64,000 nt of DNA from Microcaldota archaeon (GTDB lineage Archaea > Micrarchaeota > Micrarchaeia > Norongarragalinales > Norongarragalinaceae), in the NCBI GenBank assembly GCA_016188965.1, contig JACPGT010000011.1, forward strand, positions 1 through 64,000, in the 5' to 3' direction. How positions within the stretch are numbered: the first letter of the stretch is position 1; each line of letters opens with the position of its first letter. Under the pieces are notes generated by a model that had not been told where the DNA came from, made no database searches, and was given only the letters and a program-made list of their open reading frames with translations. The position numbers and the translations under genes are program-made. Shown here piece by piece: positions 16,169-24,966 of the stretch.

Positions 16169-17769
16169 ATATCCCCCGCCTCCTGGCCAACCGCAAAATC
16201 CAAATCCTCATCGTCCTGCTGTTCATCTGCACGTTCCTCATCTTCCTGCGCGACGGCGACCCCTCCACCATCGATTTGAACCTCGGCATCGAATTCGAAG
16301 GCGGCGTCCGCATCCCCATCTCGCTGGAAAAAACGGTCGACGCCCAACAGATGTCCGTCATGGTCGACACCATCAAGACCCGAATCAACAAATTCGGCCT
16401 GACGCAGGCCGTCGTGCGCCCGCTGGGCAACAAGGAAATCCTCGTCGAACTGCCCAAAGCACAAGCCAGCGTCATCAAAAGCGTCGAATCCATCCTCCGC
16501 GACCAAGGCCAATTTGAAGCCATCGTCGCAGGCAAAACCGCCCTGAACAGCTCGCACATCATCCCCACTGGCATCGGCGGAGCCAACGGAGAACAAATCA
16601 ATCCCGACGGCAGCTGGCAACTGACCTTCAGCGTAACCGGTGAAGGCGAACTGCACTTTGCCACCATCGCCTCCGGACACAAAGGCGAAAACGTCTACAT
16701 GTTCCTCGACCGGCCCCACGAAGCCGCCTTGCTGGTGCCCCGCGACTACATCCCGCCCGGCTCCGTCATCACCGAAGCGCTCCAAAAAGAAGGCGACGAC
16801 ATTCGGCTATACTACCTGGAAGACGTCACCGCCAACACCACCTACGCCGCCGCCACCCTTATCATCCCGCAAAACCTATCCGCCAGCCACCCGGCCATCT
16901 ACCGAGCCTTGCAAAACGCCGGTTACTCCACCACCAACGCCTCGGCAGAAAAGAAACTCGTCAGCGCAACCGAAGCCGAACTGCGGCCCCAACTGCTAGG
17001 ATTCGGAACCGGCGCCGCACTCACCGGATGGGACGCCATCGGCCTGCAATCCGCACCCGTCCTCCAAGTCGAACCCCTCCGCAAAGCCACCATCACCCAA
17101 TACTCCATCACCGGCTCCGCCCAAGGCGCCGACGCGAAAGAACTCAAAGAAAACGCGGCCATCGAAGTCCGCGAACTCAAATCCGTCCTCGCCGGCGGCC
17201 GCCTCCCCGTCGCCGCATCCGTCGGAAGCTACTACAACATCGCCCCCACCTTAGGCAACCAATTCCTCATCTACAGCTTTTACGGCGTCGGAGCCGCCAT
17301 CCTCCTAGTCGCCATCGTCGTCACCCTGTTCTACCGCCGTTTTGAACTGATCTTGCCCATCATGTTCACCCTCGTAATCGAAATATTCGTCACCATCACC
17401 CTGTTAGGCGCCCTAGGCACGCTCGATTTAGCCGCCATGGCCGGCGTCATCGCCCTCATCGGCTCCAGCGTCGACAACCAAATCGTCATCACCGACGAGT
17501 TGACCAAGAAACGCGGACACGACGTCTCGACCAAACGCCGCTTCCAAGACGCGTTCTACATCGTATTCACTACCGCCGGCCTCGCCTTCGCCTCCATGCT
17601 CCCATTGCTGTTGTCCGGCATCGTCGAAATCGCGGGCTTCGCCGTCGCCGCCATCCTCAGCGTCATCGTCGGCATCCTCATCACCCGCCCCGCCTACGCC
17701 GCCGTCGTCGAAGAAACCCTCTTCGACCACGAAACGCCCCACGGCGGACACGAACACAAGAAAGAGTAA
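16165..17769 (+). CDS. secD: Protein-export membrane protein SecD
   Basis: A 534-residue SecD. An N-terminal helix is followed by LNLGIEFEGGVRI (the D1-type motif), a long P1 extracytoplasmic domain, then six-helix membrane core elements. These include YSFYGVGAAILLVAIVVTLF, LAAMAGVIALIGSSVDNQIVITDE (RND Asp region) and the closing FAVAAILSVIVGILITRPAYA. It pulls translocated proteins outward using the ion gradient together with SecF and SecYE. The ATG overlaps the secF stop, so the two are coupled. The frame stays open upstream inside secF, but only this start matches the family. Confidence 0.95.
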   Translation: MNIPRLLANRKIQILIVLLFICTFLIFLRDGDPSTIDLNLGIEFEGGVRIPISLEKTVDAQQMSVMVDTIKTRINKFGLTQAVVRPLGNKEILVELPKAQASVIKSVESILRDQGQFEAIVAGKTALNSSHIIPTGIGGANGEQINPDGSWQLTFSVTGEGELHFATIASGHKGENVYMFLDRPHEAALLVPRDYIPPGSVITEALQKEGDDIRLYYLEDVTANTTYAAATLIIPQNLSASHPAIYRALQNAGYSTTNASAEKKLVSATEAELRPQLLGFGTGAALTGWDAIGLQSAPVLQVEPLRKATITQYSITGSAQGADAKELKENAAIEVRELKSVLAGGRLPVAASVGSYYNIAPTLGNQFLIYSFYGVGAAILLVAIVVTLFYRRFELILPIMFTLVIEIFVTITLLGALGTLDLAAMAGVIALIGSSVDNQIVITDELTKKRGHDVSTKRRFQDAFYIVFTTAGLAFASMLPLLLSGIVEIAGFAVAAILSVIVGILITRPAYAAVVEETLFDHETPHGGHEHKKE

Positions 17770-17884
17770 AAGCGCGCCGGAGAATTCACCGGCCAGGACG
17801 CCTCCATTGGTTCTTAACCACCAGCGTACGCTTTGACTACGGGAATGAGAAAATGGAAAACCAAAGCGTTAAAATAATTCAAAA

Positions 17885-17902
17885 TCACCTGGAATTAGGT
17901 GA
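17885..17902 (+). promoter_or_regulatory. Palindrome that contains the ribosome-binding site of the DUF2683 antitoxin
   Basis: TCACCT (17885-17890), GGAATT (17891-17896) and AGGTGA (17897-17902) form a perfect 6-bp stem with a 6-base loop. AGGTGA is the ribosome-binding site of the ATG at 17907. As RNA, the stem would hide that site; as DNA, it could be an operator. A TATA-like AAAATAATTC lies at 17871-17880. Confidence 0.55.
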
Positions 17903-17906
17903 AATT

Positions 17907-18167
17907 ATGTCAAATAACGTTACCTTGAATCTCAAAGTTGACGCATATACTCGCAAAGTACTCGGCGTCATCAAAGAAAAGTACGGCCTAAACGACATGG
18001 GACAAGCACTGGACAAACTTGCGCATACATACGGCGACGCCTATGTCGAACATGAAGCCTCCGACGAATACGTCAAGAAAATCCTAGCCATCGAAGAAGA
18101 ACACTTCCGGAAATACGGACACAGGGCAATGAGCAAGAAAGAAATGGACGAACTCTTCGGAAAGTGA
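17907..18167 (+). CDS. DUF2683-type antitoxin
   Basis: An 86-residue protein. The N-terminal part, VTLNLKVDAYTRKVLGVIKEKYGLNDMGQALDKLAHTYG, has the pattern of DUF2683 proteins, archaeal ribbon-helix-helix-like antitoxins with a helix and GL(K/N)D turn. The acidic/basic C-terminal half (EEEHFRKYGHRAMSKKEMDELF) probably binds the toxin. ATG 17907 is chosen because AGGTGA lies four bases upstream; the frame also opens at 17853. The toxin gene follows four bases after the stop. Confidence 0.78.
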   Translation: MSNNVTLNLKVDAYTRKVLGVIKEKYGLNDMGQALDKLAHTYGDAYVEHEASDEYVKKILAIEEEHFRKYGHRAMSKKEMDELFGK

Positions 18168-18171
18168 ACCA

Positions 18172-18453
18172 ATGGCCCCGCAATACGCCTTCAGCGACAA
18201 ACTGAAGGCCATCATCCAAAAACTCCGAAGCAGCGACCCGCAACGGTTAGAACGCATCTACAAAAAAATCAACCAAATCATCGAATCCGACGAGACGACC
18301 ATCGAGCACTACAAAAACCTCAAGAACCCCATGAACCGCCTCAAAAGAGTCCACATCGACTCCAGCTTCGTGCTGACTTTTCACTACGACAAAGCCAAAA
18401 AATTCATCCTCTTCGTCGACTTCGACCACCACGACAACATCTACCGCAACTGA
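18172..18453 (+). CDS. RelE-family toxin (HHDxIY type)
   Basis: A 93-residue toxin. Helical N-terminal half (AFSDKLKAIIQKLRSSDPQRLERIYKKINQII), then NLKNPMNRLKRVHIDSSFVLTF and the C-terminal VDFDHHDNIYRN. The last block, RLKRVHIxxSFVLxF...FDHHDxIY, is a characteristic archaeal RelE-like toxin ending that I know from DPANN and euryarchaeal addiction modules. An mRNA-cleaving role is expected from the family. It forms an operon with the DUF2683-like antitoxin. The next gene is convergent and begins four bases after this stop. Confidence 0.8.
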   Translation: MAPQYAFSDKLKAIIQKLRSSDPQRLERIYKKINQIIESDETTIEHYKNLKNPMNRLKRVHIDSSFVLTFHYDKAKKFILFVDFDHHDNIYRN

Positions 18454-18456
18454 CCC

Positions 18457-18846
18457 TCACCCACCCGGCTTCTGCCACCACCACGCCGCCGACGCCACGG
18501 CCACTAACAACGCGCCGAACGCCACCAACAACCACACCGCCGACGCCGGAGGCTGCCACGGCTTGGACACGCGGCCAGAGCGTGCCGGCAACGCCTTGGA
18601 CACCAAGCCCGCCGTCAGCACGCCCCCTTCCGACTCCTCCGCCACCCGCGGCTTCGGCACGGAATCCGCGTTCTTGAATAACCACGCCGTCACCCGGCCC
18701 GGCAATTCCAACGATTTGGAATCCGAAGGCAAGACCACCGTCGACACGCGGGCGGCTTCAACAAAGCCCCCGGCAGGCGCCAAACCCTGCACCGACGACG
18801 TCCACAAAACGCCTAACGCCATCAGAACCAACAACCAACGCAACAT
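18457..18846 (-). CDS. Type I-like membrane protein with signal peptide and C-terminal anchor
   Basis: A 129-residue protein. The N-terminal signal segment is MLRWLLVLMALGVLWTSSVQG, followed by an outer domain of about 75 residues and a C-terminal transmembrane helix (VWLLVAFGALLVAVASAAWWW) with a short KPGG end. The outer part has no cysteines and no recognised fold. The ATG at 18846 is chosen because GGTGG lies five bases upstream; an in-frame ATG 12 bases earlier overlaps that site. It may be a small surface protein held in the membrane by its tail. No family was recognised. Confidence 0.55.
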   Translation of the reverse strand: MLRWLLVLMALGVLWTSSVQGLAPAGGFVEAARVSTVVLPSDSKSLELPGRVTAWLFKNADSVPKPRVAEESEGGVLTAGLVSKALPARSGRVSKPWQPPASAVWLLVAFGALLVAVASAAWWWQKPGG

Positions 18847-19020
18847 GAAGACCACCATGACCTACTTGGAAAGCGACAACCAACACGCGCACAGCTCGCA
18901 CTCCGAACCGCATGCCTCACGTAAACCCGAATCCCGAAAACGCATTCCGAACACCTGCTACTGAAACCAGTCCAAACCCAGACAGACCGCGACAAAACCG
19001 CTATCCACCGGCCGACACCA

Positions 19021-19374
19021 TCAAAACCACTTCACCACTTCGAACTCTTTTTCCGCCCGCTTGACGCACACCACGCCCGCAGGCTCGCTGCGCTTGGCCG
19101 ACTCCACCGCGATGACGTGACCCAACAAACCCCGCACGCGGAAGCGGTTGCCCTCCGCATCCCGCACCTGAACGAACGGATTAAACAACTGCCGAAGCTT
19201 ACGAGGGTAAACGAACTGCACCGTACCCACGAAAACGGCCTCGCCATTGACCTCCGCCGGCACCAACAAACCGGACTTTGAAACACTCGTTTGTTCCGAC
19301 ACCGACGCGCCACTCGCAGTCACGGCCACAGCCGCCTTATCTTCCACCCTTCCCCCATTCCAGAATCCTTCCAT
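19021..19374 (-). CDS. Hypothetical protein, probably beta-rich
   Basis: A 117-residue protein without signal or membrane segments. After a low-complexity N-terminal third (VAVTASGASVSEQTSVSKSG) the rest alternates in a beta pattern: GEAVFVGTVQFVYPRKL, NPFVQVRDAEGNRFRVRG and HVIAVESAKR, ending EFEVVKWF. This could be an OB- or barrel-type fold, but no known family is matched. GAGGTG lies nine bases before the ATG at 19374, which supports this start. The frame extends upstream to 19425 without other support. Confidence 0.45.
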   Translation of the reverse strand: MEGFWNGGRVEDKAAVAVTASGASVSEQTSVSKSGLLVPAEVNGEAVFVGTVQFVYPRKLRQLFNPFVQVRDAEGNRFRVRGLLGHVIAVESAKRSEPAGVVCVKRAEKEFEVVKWF

Positions 19375-19781
19375 CCGCCTCAAACACCTCAAAGCTCCGC
19401 TAGACCCAATACGCCAAACGTCCAAACCGCAGGCTGGACCCTACAAAGTCCTGCCGCGCCAAGACAAAGCCAAAAACGCCCGTCCGCCTTCCAAAAACCC
19501 AACCTTCAAGCTGGCTTAGGAAAACGTTTCGGCGCCCTGAAGCAGGCCTGGTCAGACCCGCCGCCCCACCCAAAACGCGAAAAAAAGCGCCCGAGCGAGA
19601 CTCACAATGTCTTGGACCACTTCCTACGAAATTTACATTTATATACGTTATGCAAAGATGCTTGAGAAAAAAAGAGGAATTGAAGCTCTTTTTGTAAAGC
19701 AATAATGTGAAAATAACGTAAACCAGTAAAGATAAACGGGAAATAATTGCGTAATAAAATAATCGTACGCTCGGTGGGATT
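19375..19781. other. Intergenic stretch of about 400 bases, AT-rich in its right half
   Basis: No gene could be supported. Several open frames cross 19400-19665 on both strands, but they read as Pro/Arg/Ser-rich sequence typical of antisense frames. From 19610 to 19770 the DNA becomes AT-rich and includes TTTATATACG at about 19631-19640. Read on the minus strand, that is a TATA-like box that could serve the hypothetical gene at 19021-19374, with a leader of about 230 bases. No tRNA or strong hairpin was seen. Confidence 0.4.
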
Positions 19782-20648
19782 TCAACGCGGGGTCGCGCCA
19801 TCAAAATCCACCGCATCCCCATACAACGCCTTCGCCTTCAGACGCAACTGGCATGCAAATTCGGCATTCCGCGTCACCACCATGCGACACGAAGCCTGCG
19901 TCCGACACGCCAACTTATGCGCCAACCACAAACCCCGCGAATCCTCCTCGGCCAAGACGTCGTAGAACGTATCCCACGCCTTCCGCGTGCCCGCCGAATG
20001 GACCAACTGGAAGACAAAATCCCCACAGACGAACAAATCCGAAACCTTCGACACGGCCCTGACACCGATCTTCGTCTTGAAACCCGACTCCTGCCACAGA
20101 CGCGAAAAATACGCATCCATCACGCCATCATGAGACACCAACGCGTACTGCTCCCCGTCACGGAACACCGACGAAAACAACCCCATCATCCGCCCATCCA
20201 ACACCACCAACGGCCACGCCCGCCGCTGGAAACACGCCGCGTCCAGACGCCCGGAAGCCTTGCGGATTTTCGCCGCCTGTTTCAGCACCCACAAATACGG
20301 CTCGCACAACACTCCAGACGACTTGGATTCAAACGAGCCGAACTCCTCCAACTCCAGAACCGAGCCCAACCGCCCATACGCATGCGCATCCCCCACTTCA
20401 TCCAAAAAACCCGACGCCTCGTGCAACCACTCACCCGACACGGCGTACGAACGGCCCGACTTTTCCAACACCGACTGCCGGCGCAACTGCGACAACGCCT
20501 TATGCACGTACTGGTACGTCACGCCGTACGAGTAATCCCGCACCACGCGCGCATGCAAATCCCGCGCGCTCAACTTCGGCTCACGCGCCAACTGACGGAT
20601 CAACTCCGCCTTCAAACCGCCTTCCCGCGTACACACCACCGAAAACAT
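19782..20648 (-). CDS. Winged-helix protein, paralogue of 21021-21857
   Basis: A 288-residue protein. The N-terminal winged helix (about 10-75) includes LIRQLAREPKLSARDLHARVV, YGVTYQYVHKALSQLRRQSVL and SYAVSGEWLHEASGF. The C-terminal region of about 200 residues ends in MVVTRNAEFACQLRLKAKALYG. The same order is found in the neighbour at 21021-21857 (YxxVHKALxxM, YSVNSRWLSEL, VIITQNKQLADEIRAETL). The family is a regulator or effector of unknown activity common in DPANN archaea; ligand and target are unknown. The gene is GC-rich like its surroundings, whereas the paralogue is AT-rich. Confidence 0.65.
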   Translation of the reverse strand: MFSVVCTREGGLKAELIRQLAREPKLSARDLHARVVRDYSYGVTYQYVHKALSQLRRQSVLEKSGRSYAVSGEWLHEASGFLDEVGDAHAYGRLGSVLELEEFGSFESKSSGVLCEPYLWVLKQAAKIRKASGRLDAACFQRRAWPLVVLDGRMMGLFSSVFRDGEQYALVSHDGVMDAYFSRLWQESGFKTKIGVRAVSKVSDLFVCGDFVFQLVHSAGTRKAWDTFYDVLAEEDSRGLWLAHKLACRTQASCRMVVTRNAEFACQLRLKAKALYGDAVDFDGATPR

Positions 20649-20706
20649 AAGCTACAGACCCCGAACCGAAACAGCCCAAAAATCAAAACAGATTGAAACG
20701 ACAGGA

Positions 20707-20820
20707 TTACGCGCTGGCCGCGGCCAACGCCTCGTCTTCACGAGCAGCCACGAAATCCGCGCCGGTCTGAACCCGCTTGTCCCGAACAAAAACCCGCCGA
20801 GACTTCTTACGAACCGACAT
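20707..20820 (-). CDS. Possible 37-residue basic protein
   Basis: The frame reads MSVRKKSRRVFVRDKRVQTG then ADFVAAREDEALAAASA. The N-terminal half is strongly basic and the C-terminal half Ala-rich and acidic. GGAGG lies about 10 bases before the ATG, which is the main support. A longer frame reaches 20934 but lacks a ribosome-binding site. It is in the same orientation as both winged-helix genes and lies between them. No family was recognised, and it could be a chance frame. Confidence 0.4.
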   Translation of the reverse strand: MSVRKKSRRVFVRDKRVQTGADFVAAREDEALAAASA

Positions 20821-21020
20821 ACGCGCCTTCCTCCAAAAACCACGAAACACGTGCGCAGCCCCCAAAAACGAAAACCAACGCGCGCAGTAACCCACCCGCA
20901 CGCCATCCGATAAAAAACGTTGGTTGAAAACCAATCAACCGAATGGTTGATTTACAAAATGAGGTTTGGGAAAATAGCTAGAAACACGAGGAAATTTAAG
21001 CAAAATGGACTGCCAACAAC

Positions 21021-21857
21021 CTACTTGAAATACTGCAAGGTTTCAGCGCGAATCTCATCGGCAAGTTGCTTGTTTTGAGTAATAATAACTTGCACATTTC
21101 CTTTTAGACCAAAAACGCAAGAATAGAGGCTTGCGAAATCGATTCGTCCGGTGGCGCTTGAGCGAAAAACAGAGTCAATTCCGTTACGCACAGGCGGCGA
21201 TAAAAAAATTTGAACGATATTGTCACGCGTCACAAGAAGATCGCAGTGCGTTGCACAAGGTACGCCAAATTGAACTTTAGCGTTCAAATCTTTCCAGAAG
21301 TCGACAAGAACCAGGTCCAAAGGCGTAGATTGATTGCAAAGCCCATACTGAGTACCGACAGACATCATCCGCCTTACTTGGTCGAACTCTTTTTTTGAAA
21401 CACACATGACGGGCCATGCGTGATACCAATGCGCAATAGCCAAATCAGACTCACGGTTTGACTGACGGTCTCTATCCATGTTATCCAATAAAGAATACAA
21501 CGCATCCATGTAAGAATCAAAGGACAGGGTTGTGGAGGTAGCGTTTTTTATCTCACCAAAGTCTAAAGCCGCCCGTCCCGAACGTCGGGCCTCCATCTTT
21601 GAAACAAACGCGTTCAACTCGGAAAGCCACCTGGAGTTAACGGAATACCTGTTTGACTCCGCGTCCAAAATTCCCTGCGCCACCATGGAACGAAGAGCTT
21701 TATGAACGCCTTGATACGTTATTTTCGAACCGTAATCTAGCTTAATCGATTGAAAAACAGATTTTGCAGAAAGATGTTCTTCACGAGACAAAGTCGTAAT
21801 AATCAAATCTTTAATCTCAGAAGACGATGAAGAATAAGGGGGAAGTTTAGGCATCAT
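21021..21857 (-). CDS. Winged-helix protein, AT-rich paralogue of 19782-20648
   Basis: A 278-residue protein. The winged helix at about 15-75 shows LIITTLSREEHLSAKSVFQSI, ITYQGVHKALRSMVAQGIL and RYSVNSRWLSELNAFV. The C-terminal region ends in VQVIITQNKQLADEIRAETLQYF. Order and spacing match the gene at 19782-20648, although overall identity by eye is modest. The two are therefore diverged paralogues rather than a recent duplicate. Base composition changes from GC-rich to AT-rich between them (near 20,940), so this copy may have arrived with the AT-rich island. A double ATG makes the start uncertain by one codon. Confidence 0.65.
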   Translation of the reverse strand: MMPKLPPYSSSSSEIKDLIITTLSREEHLSAKSVFQSIKLDYGSKITYQGVHKALRSMVAQGILDAESNRYSVNSRWLSELNAFVSKMEARRSGRAALDFGEIKNATSTTLSFDSYMDALYSLLDNMDRDRQSNRESDLAIAHWYHAWPVMCVSKKEFDQVRRMMSVGTQYGLCNQSTPLDLVLVDFWKDLNAKVQFGVPCATHCDLLVTRDNIVQIFLSPPVRNGIDSVFRSSATGRIDFASLYSCVFGLKGNVQVIITQNKQLADEIRAETLQYFK

Positions 21858-22068
21858 TTTTTACTGGGAACCAAATCGAAGTAAGATTTCGCTTCTTTTC
21901 TTAGCTAATCGACTCTTTCTGATTTCAAGATAAAGAGCTTGGACAGACGAAAACGGCAAAACAGTAAAAGTAGAAATGAATGCGTTTTTGAGATTAAAAC
22001 GAAGACAAAACATCTAATCCGCCCGAAATATCGTTCCAAGAAACATTACTGCTAAACACTGCTACCGT

Positions 22069-22743
22069 TTAGAAAATATAAACATTTAGTTGATTAGGGA
22101 GCGTCCAATAAATCATTGAATTAAAAAGGCGTGCGAGCGTTCGCACGTTGTGGGCGACGGCCCACAACATGCACGCGATGGTGCGCGTGCCTTTCTTTTG
22201 CTCTTCAACAGTGGAATGGTACCGTTTGGCGAAGCCACCAAATGGCGATTCCACTCGTCCACGCAACTTCTTGTACAACTCATCGTCGTATTCTTTCAGA
22301 ACGCGGCCTCGCAGGCCGCGGTTCCACTCACAAGTAGAGCGTTGGCGCATGCAAACGCGCCAACGCTTCTTGTACGCTAAACGATAGAGTTTGAACGCGT
22401 CGTAGCCTTTGTCGGCCAAAAGCAATGACGGCGGCACGTCGGAACGCATGAATTCGTACCCGACGAGCACGTCGGGCACGTTGCCGTCCGTGATTTTGAC
22501 TTTCGCAAACCAAACCGCGTGAGCGTTTTTCGAGTATTCTTCAAGGGCATGCAGCTTCAAATACGGTCGGTACTCGCCAGCTCTTTTGAAGCCAAATGCC
22601 CGCACACTCACGCCCGTCGAGTCCAAAATAGCGCAGTCGGGTTTGAATTCCCGACGCAACCGTTCCGCCGTGCTGGAAATCAGGTTCTGCACCCACCATT
22701 TTTCCAGCTTTTGGAACGCCCAATTCGAACACGAACACGGCAA
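22069..22743 (-). pseudogene. IS5/IS4-type DDE transposase, N-terminally truncated
   Basis: A 224-codon frame with the DDE catalytic residues: Asp in CAILDSTGVSVRAFG, Asp in LLLADKGYDAFKL and Glu in RVESPFGGFAKRYHS. It ends with NVRTLARLFN. The first codon is a TTG immediately preceded in frame by a TAG stop, and no N-terminal helix-turn-helix part is found upstream, so the 5' part of the gene is missing. Terminal inverted repeats and target duplications were looked for and not found. It is a remnant rather than an active element, at the left side of the AT-rich island. Confidence 0.75.
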
Positions 22744-22808
22744 CTAGATTATCAACAGAGCCGGACAAATGCACCATATTAATACGGGGTAAAACAGATA
22801 GAAAAGTA

Positions 22809-23693
22809 ATGGAACGATTTTTTTCCACTCACTTAAAGAACAGTAAGATTTCAAGCCTAATTGAAATAGGCAGGCCATGGAATGGAATCGTTACTGGCCT
22901 ACTAGGAGTCCTAGGGGTAGTATTAGCAATCGGAGGAACCATGCCGATTGAACAGACTAGCCTGATATTCTTAACATTTCTCACAGCGTATTTAGGCGGA
23001 GCAATTGTTAACGACATTTTCGACACCGATGTCGATAGAGTGAATATGCCATACCGGCCAATAATGCAAGGACGAGTGACGGTAAAAGAGGCAAGCGTAG
23101 TTTCGGGAATTTTACACATAATGAGCTTGGCAATAGCGTTTATTGTAGACCCTAAATTATTCGGATTTACAATATTATTTCTAATTTTGAGTTTGTGTTA
23201 TTCAATGCCGCCAATATATTTTGTCAGGCGTGGAGCCTTAGCACAAATAAGCCTGGCATTGATTACGTCAGTAATACCCATATACGCTGGGGCCGCAGTG
23301 GCAACAAAAAATATTGAACTTCCGACATTAACCATCATGCAAATAGCGGCATTCTCCGCACTATTCGCATTCATATTTTTACTGAAGGATTTCAAAGACT
23401 TGGAAGGGGATTTAGAAGGCAAAAAAATGACGGTGGCACTTCTTGCAGGGCCAGAATTAACAAAGAAAATTACAATTATTGGAACAATAGTGTTCTTTTT
23501 GGCAAGTCTAATATTGTTCAATCAAAAAATAAACTCGGCCTGGTTCATTGGCGCCGGCATAACCACATTACTAGCATTGATTATGACCGAGAGTGAGATT
23601 ATCAAATATCCGGAAAAAATGTTCGGACAGGCAAGATTGTTATTACTCACATACGTGGTGTTGATCTTCTTAGGACTACAGCACATCATCTAG
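22809..23693 (+). CDS. UbiA-family prenyltransferase, probably DGGGP synthase
   Basis: A 294-residue membrane protein with about eight helices. The first Asp-rich motif is NDIFDTDVDR (68-77) and the second is KDFKDLEGDLEGKK; both bind the Mg-diphosphate of the prenyl donor. In archaea such proteins often add the second geranylgeranyl group to GGGP (digeranylgeranylglyceryl phosphate synthase). A GGGP synthase is at 49270-50031, which fits the pathway. A role in quinone or other prenylation cannot be excluded. The codon use is AT-rich, unlike the rest of the window, and the gene lies 66 bases from a transposase remnant. Confidence 0.82.
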   Translation: MERFFSTHLKNSKISSLIEIGRPWNGIVTGLLGVLGVVLAIGGTMPIEQTSLIFLTFLTAYLGGAIVNDIFDTDVDRVNMPYRPIMQGRVTVKEASVVSGILHIMSLAIAFIVDPKLFGFTILFLILSLCYSMPPIYFVRRGALAQISLALITSVIPIYAGAAVATKNIELPTLTIMQIAAFSALFAFIFLLKDFKDLEGDLEGKKMTVALLAGPELTKKITIIGTIVFFLASLILFNQKINSAWFIGAGITTLLALIMTESEIIKYPEKMFGQARLLLLTYVVLIFLGLQHII

Positions 23694-23694
23694 C

Positions 23695-24954
23695 CTAAAG
23701 TTTTTCCTTCACTAACAGATTTTTGCCCGTAGATAAAACGTACTTTAGCCACCAACCGGCAAACAAAACGGTGACTAATGCTGATAAAACAATTGCCACA
23801 AAAAACTTCTCACTGATAATACCAGATTCAAATGCGATTGTTGCGACAACAATCCCAAGCGCTCCACGGGCATTTAATGCAACAGACAAATTAAACGAAG
23901 AAAGCCACGAAAAACCCAAAATTCTTGAAGTTAGTAGTACAGAAACGCCCTGAATCAATGAAGAAGCAAGCAAAAAGTAGACAAACAGGGAAAAGTCCAA
24001 GCTTGCGATTAAATCAATCTTCAGACCAACAAGAGCAAAATAGATTGGGACAAAAAAAGCGAAAGAAAATTCTCGGATATGCATCATGGCATTCTGAATT
24101 ACAGGTAAAGAAAACGCACCCAAAAATACTCCGGCCAACATTGCGCCAAAAATAAGATTAATGTTAAGATAATAGGTTAAAACAACAAAAAATAGTACGA
24201 AAATTAGGACAAAATTTAGAGTCAGAGTGGGCGAAAAATCAGAGGAAGGCTTTTTGCGCACTAATTCATTAAGTCGTGTAGATAAGAAAATCACTACAAA
24301 TAATATTAGAATCGTGAGAATGAATTGTAAATAAATGGAATCCGAAGCTAAAGTAGAGGAGTTAGTTAATTGCGTAGCGATTGCAAGTAAAACCCAGACA
24401 AGAATATCGTGAACAGAAGCTACACTTAAAACGATACTTGAAAATCTAGTTTTAATTATTCCCAAATCAAAGAAAATTTTGGAAATTACCGGTATAGAGG
24501 TAATGGCAATAGCAGCGGCAACAACAATTCTAAATGCGTCTAAATTTGTATCGGAACCAATTAACTCAGAAACATCCACTAAGCCCAGACCAAACCAGCC
24601 AATAATCAAAGGTAACAAAGTCGAAGTAACTACCAAAGCCAAAACAGGTAAATGATCGTCCTTTGAAAAGTTGTTTCGAATCTCAGACCCAGAAACAAAA
24701 ATAAGAAAAATAAGGCCAATCCAATAAAACAAAAATAAAAAGTCAGTTGCGGGAAGAAAAGAGGTTTTAAAAAAATCAGGGAAAAATTGCCGGAAAAGAC
24801 TAGAACCAAGAATAAGCCCGCCGAAAATTTCACCAAAAACACTGGGTAAACCCATTCTCCTAAATAACACGCCAAAAAAAAATGCAAAAACCATTAACAA
24901 AAGTAATGAAACAAAGAAGAATGGAAACCCCAAAGTTTCATTAAAAGAGAGCAT
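23695..24954 (-). CDS. CPA2-family cation/proton antiporter
   Basis: A 419-residue membrane protein of the monovalent cation:proton antiporter-2 family (KefB/NapA-like) with about 12-13 helices. Marks: VFGEIFGGLILGSSLF near the N-terminus, VAAAIAITSIPVISKIFFDLG, SVASVHDILVWVLLA (the Asp of the transport site) and ARGALGIVVATIAFESGIIS. It lacks the C-terminal TrkA-N nucleotide-binding part, so gating by NAD is not expected. It is the last gene of a probable operon with the V4R protein and two KaiC-like ATPases (12-base gap). The coding sequence is AT-rich. Confidence 0.88.
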   Translation of the reverse strand: MLSFNETLGFPFFFVSLLLLMVFAFFFGVLFRRMGLPSVFGEIFGGLILGSSLFRQFFPDFFKTSFLPATDFLFLFYWIGLIFLIFVSGSEIRNNFSKDDHLPVLALVVTSTLLPLIIGWFGLGLVDVSELIGSDTNLDAFRIVVAAAIAITSIPVISKIFFDLGIIKTRFSSIVLSVASVHDILVWVLLAIATQLTNSSTLASDSIYLQFILTILILFVVIFLSTRLNELVRKKPSSDFSPTLTLNFVLIFVLFFVVLTYYLNINLIFGAMLAGVFLGAFSLPVIQNAMMHIREFSFAFFVPIYFALVGLKIDLIASLDFSLFVYFLLASSLIQGVSVLLTSRILGFSWLSSFNLSVALNARGALGIVVATIAFESGIISEKFFVAIVLSALVTVLFAGWWLKYVLSTGKNLLVKEKL

Positions 24955-24966
24955 GTTTTTTCCTAA

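Noticed and set aside
19770..19800. Possible tRNA T-arm on the minus strand (GGTGGGATTTCAACGCGGG)
   Set aside because: The loop reads TTTCAACG without the TTCRANY pattern, and no acceptor or anticodon stem could be matched around it.
22750..22810. Terminal inverted repeat or target duplication for the IS5-like remnant
   Set aside because: I compared the sequences flanking 22069 and 22743 by eye and found no matching ends.
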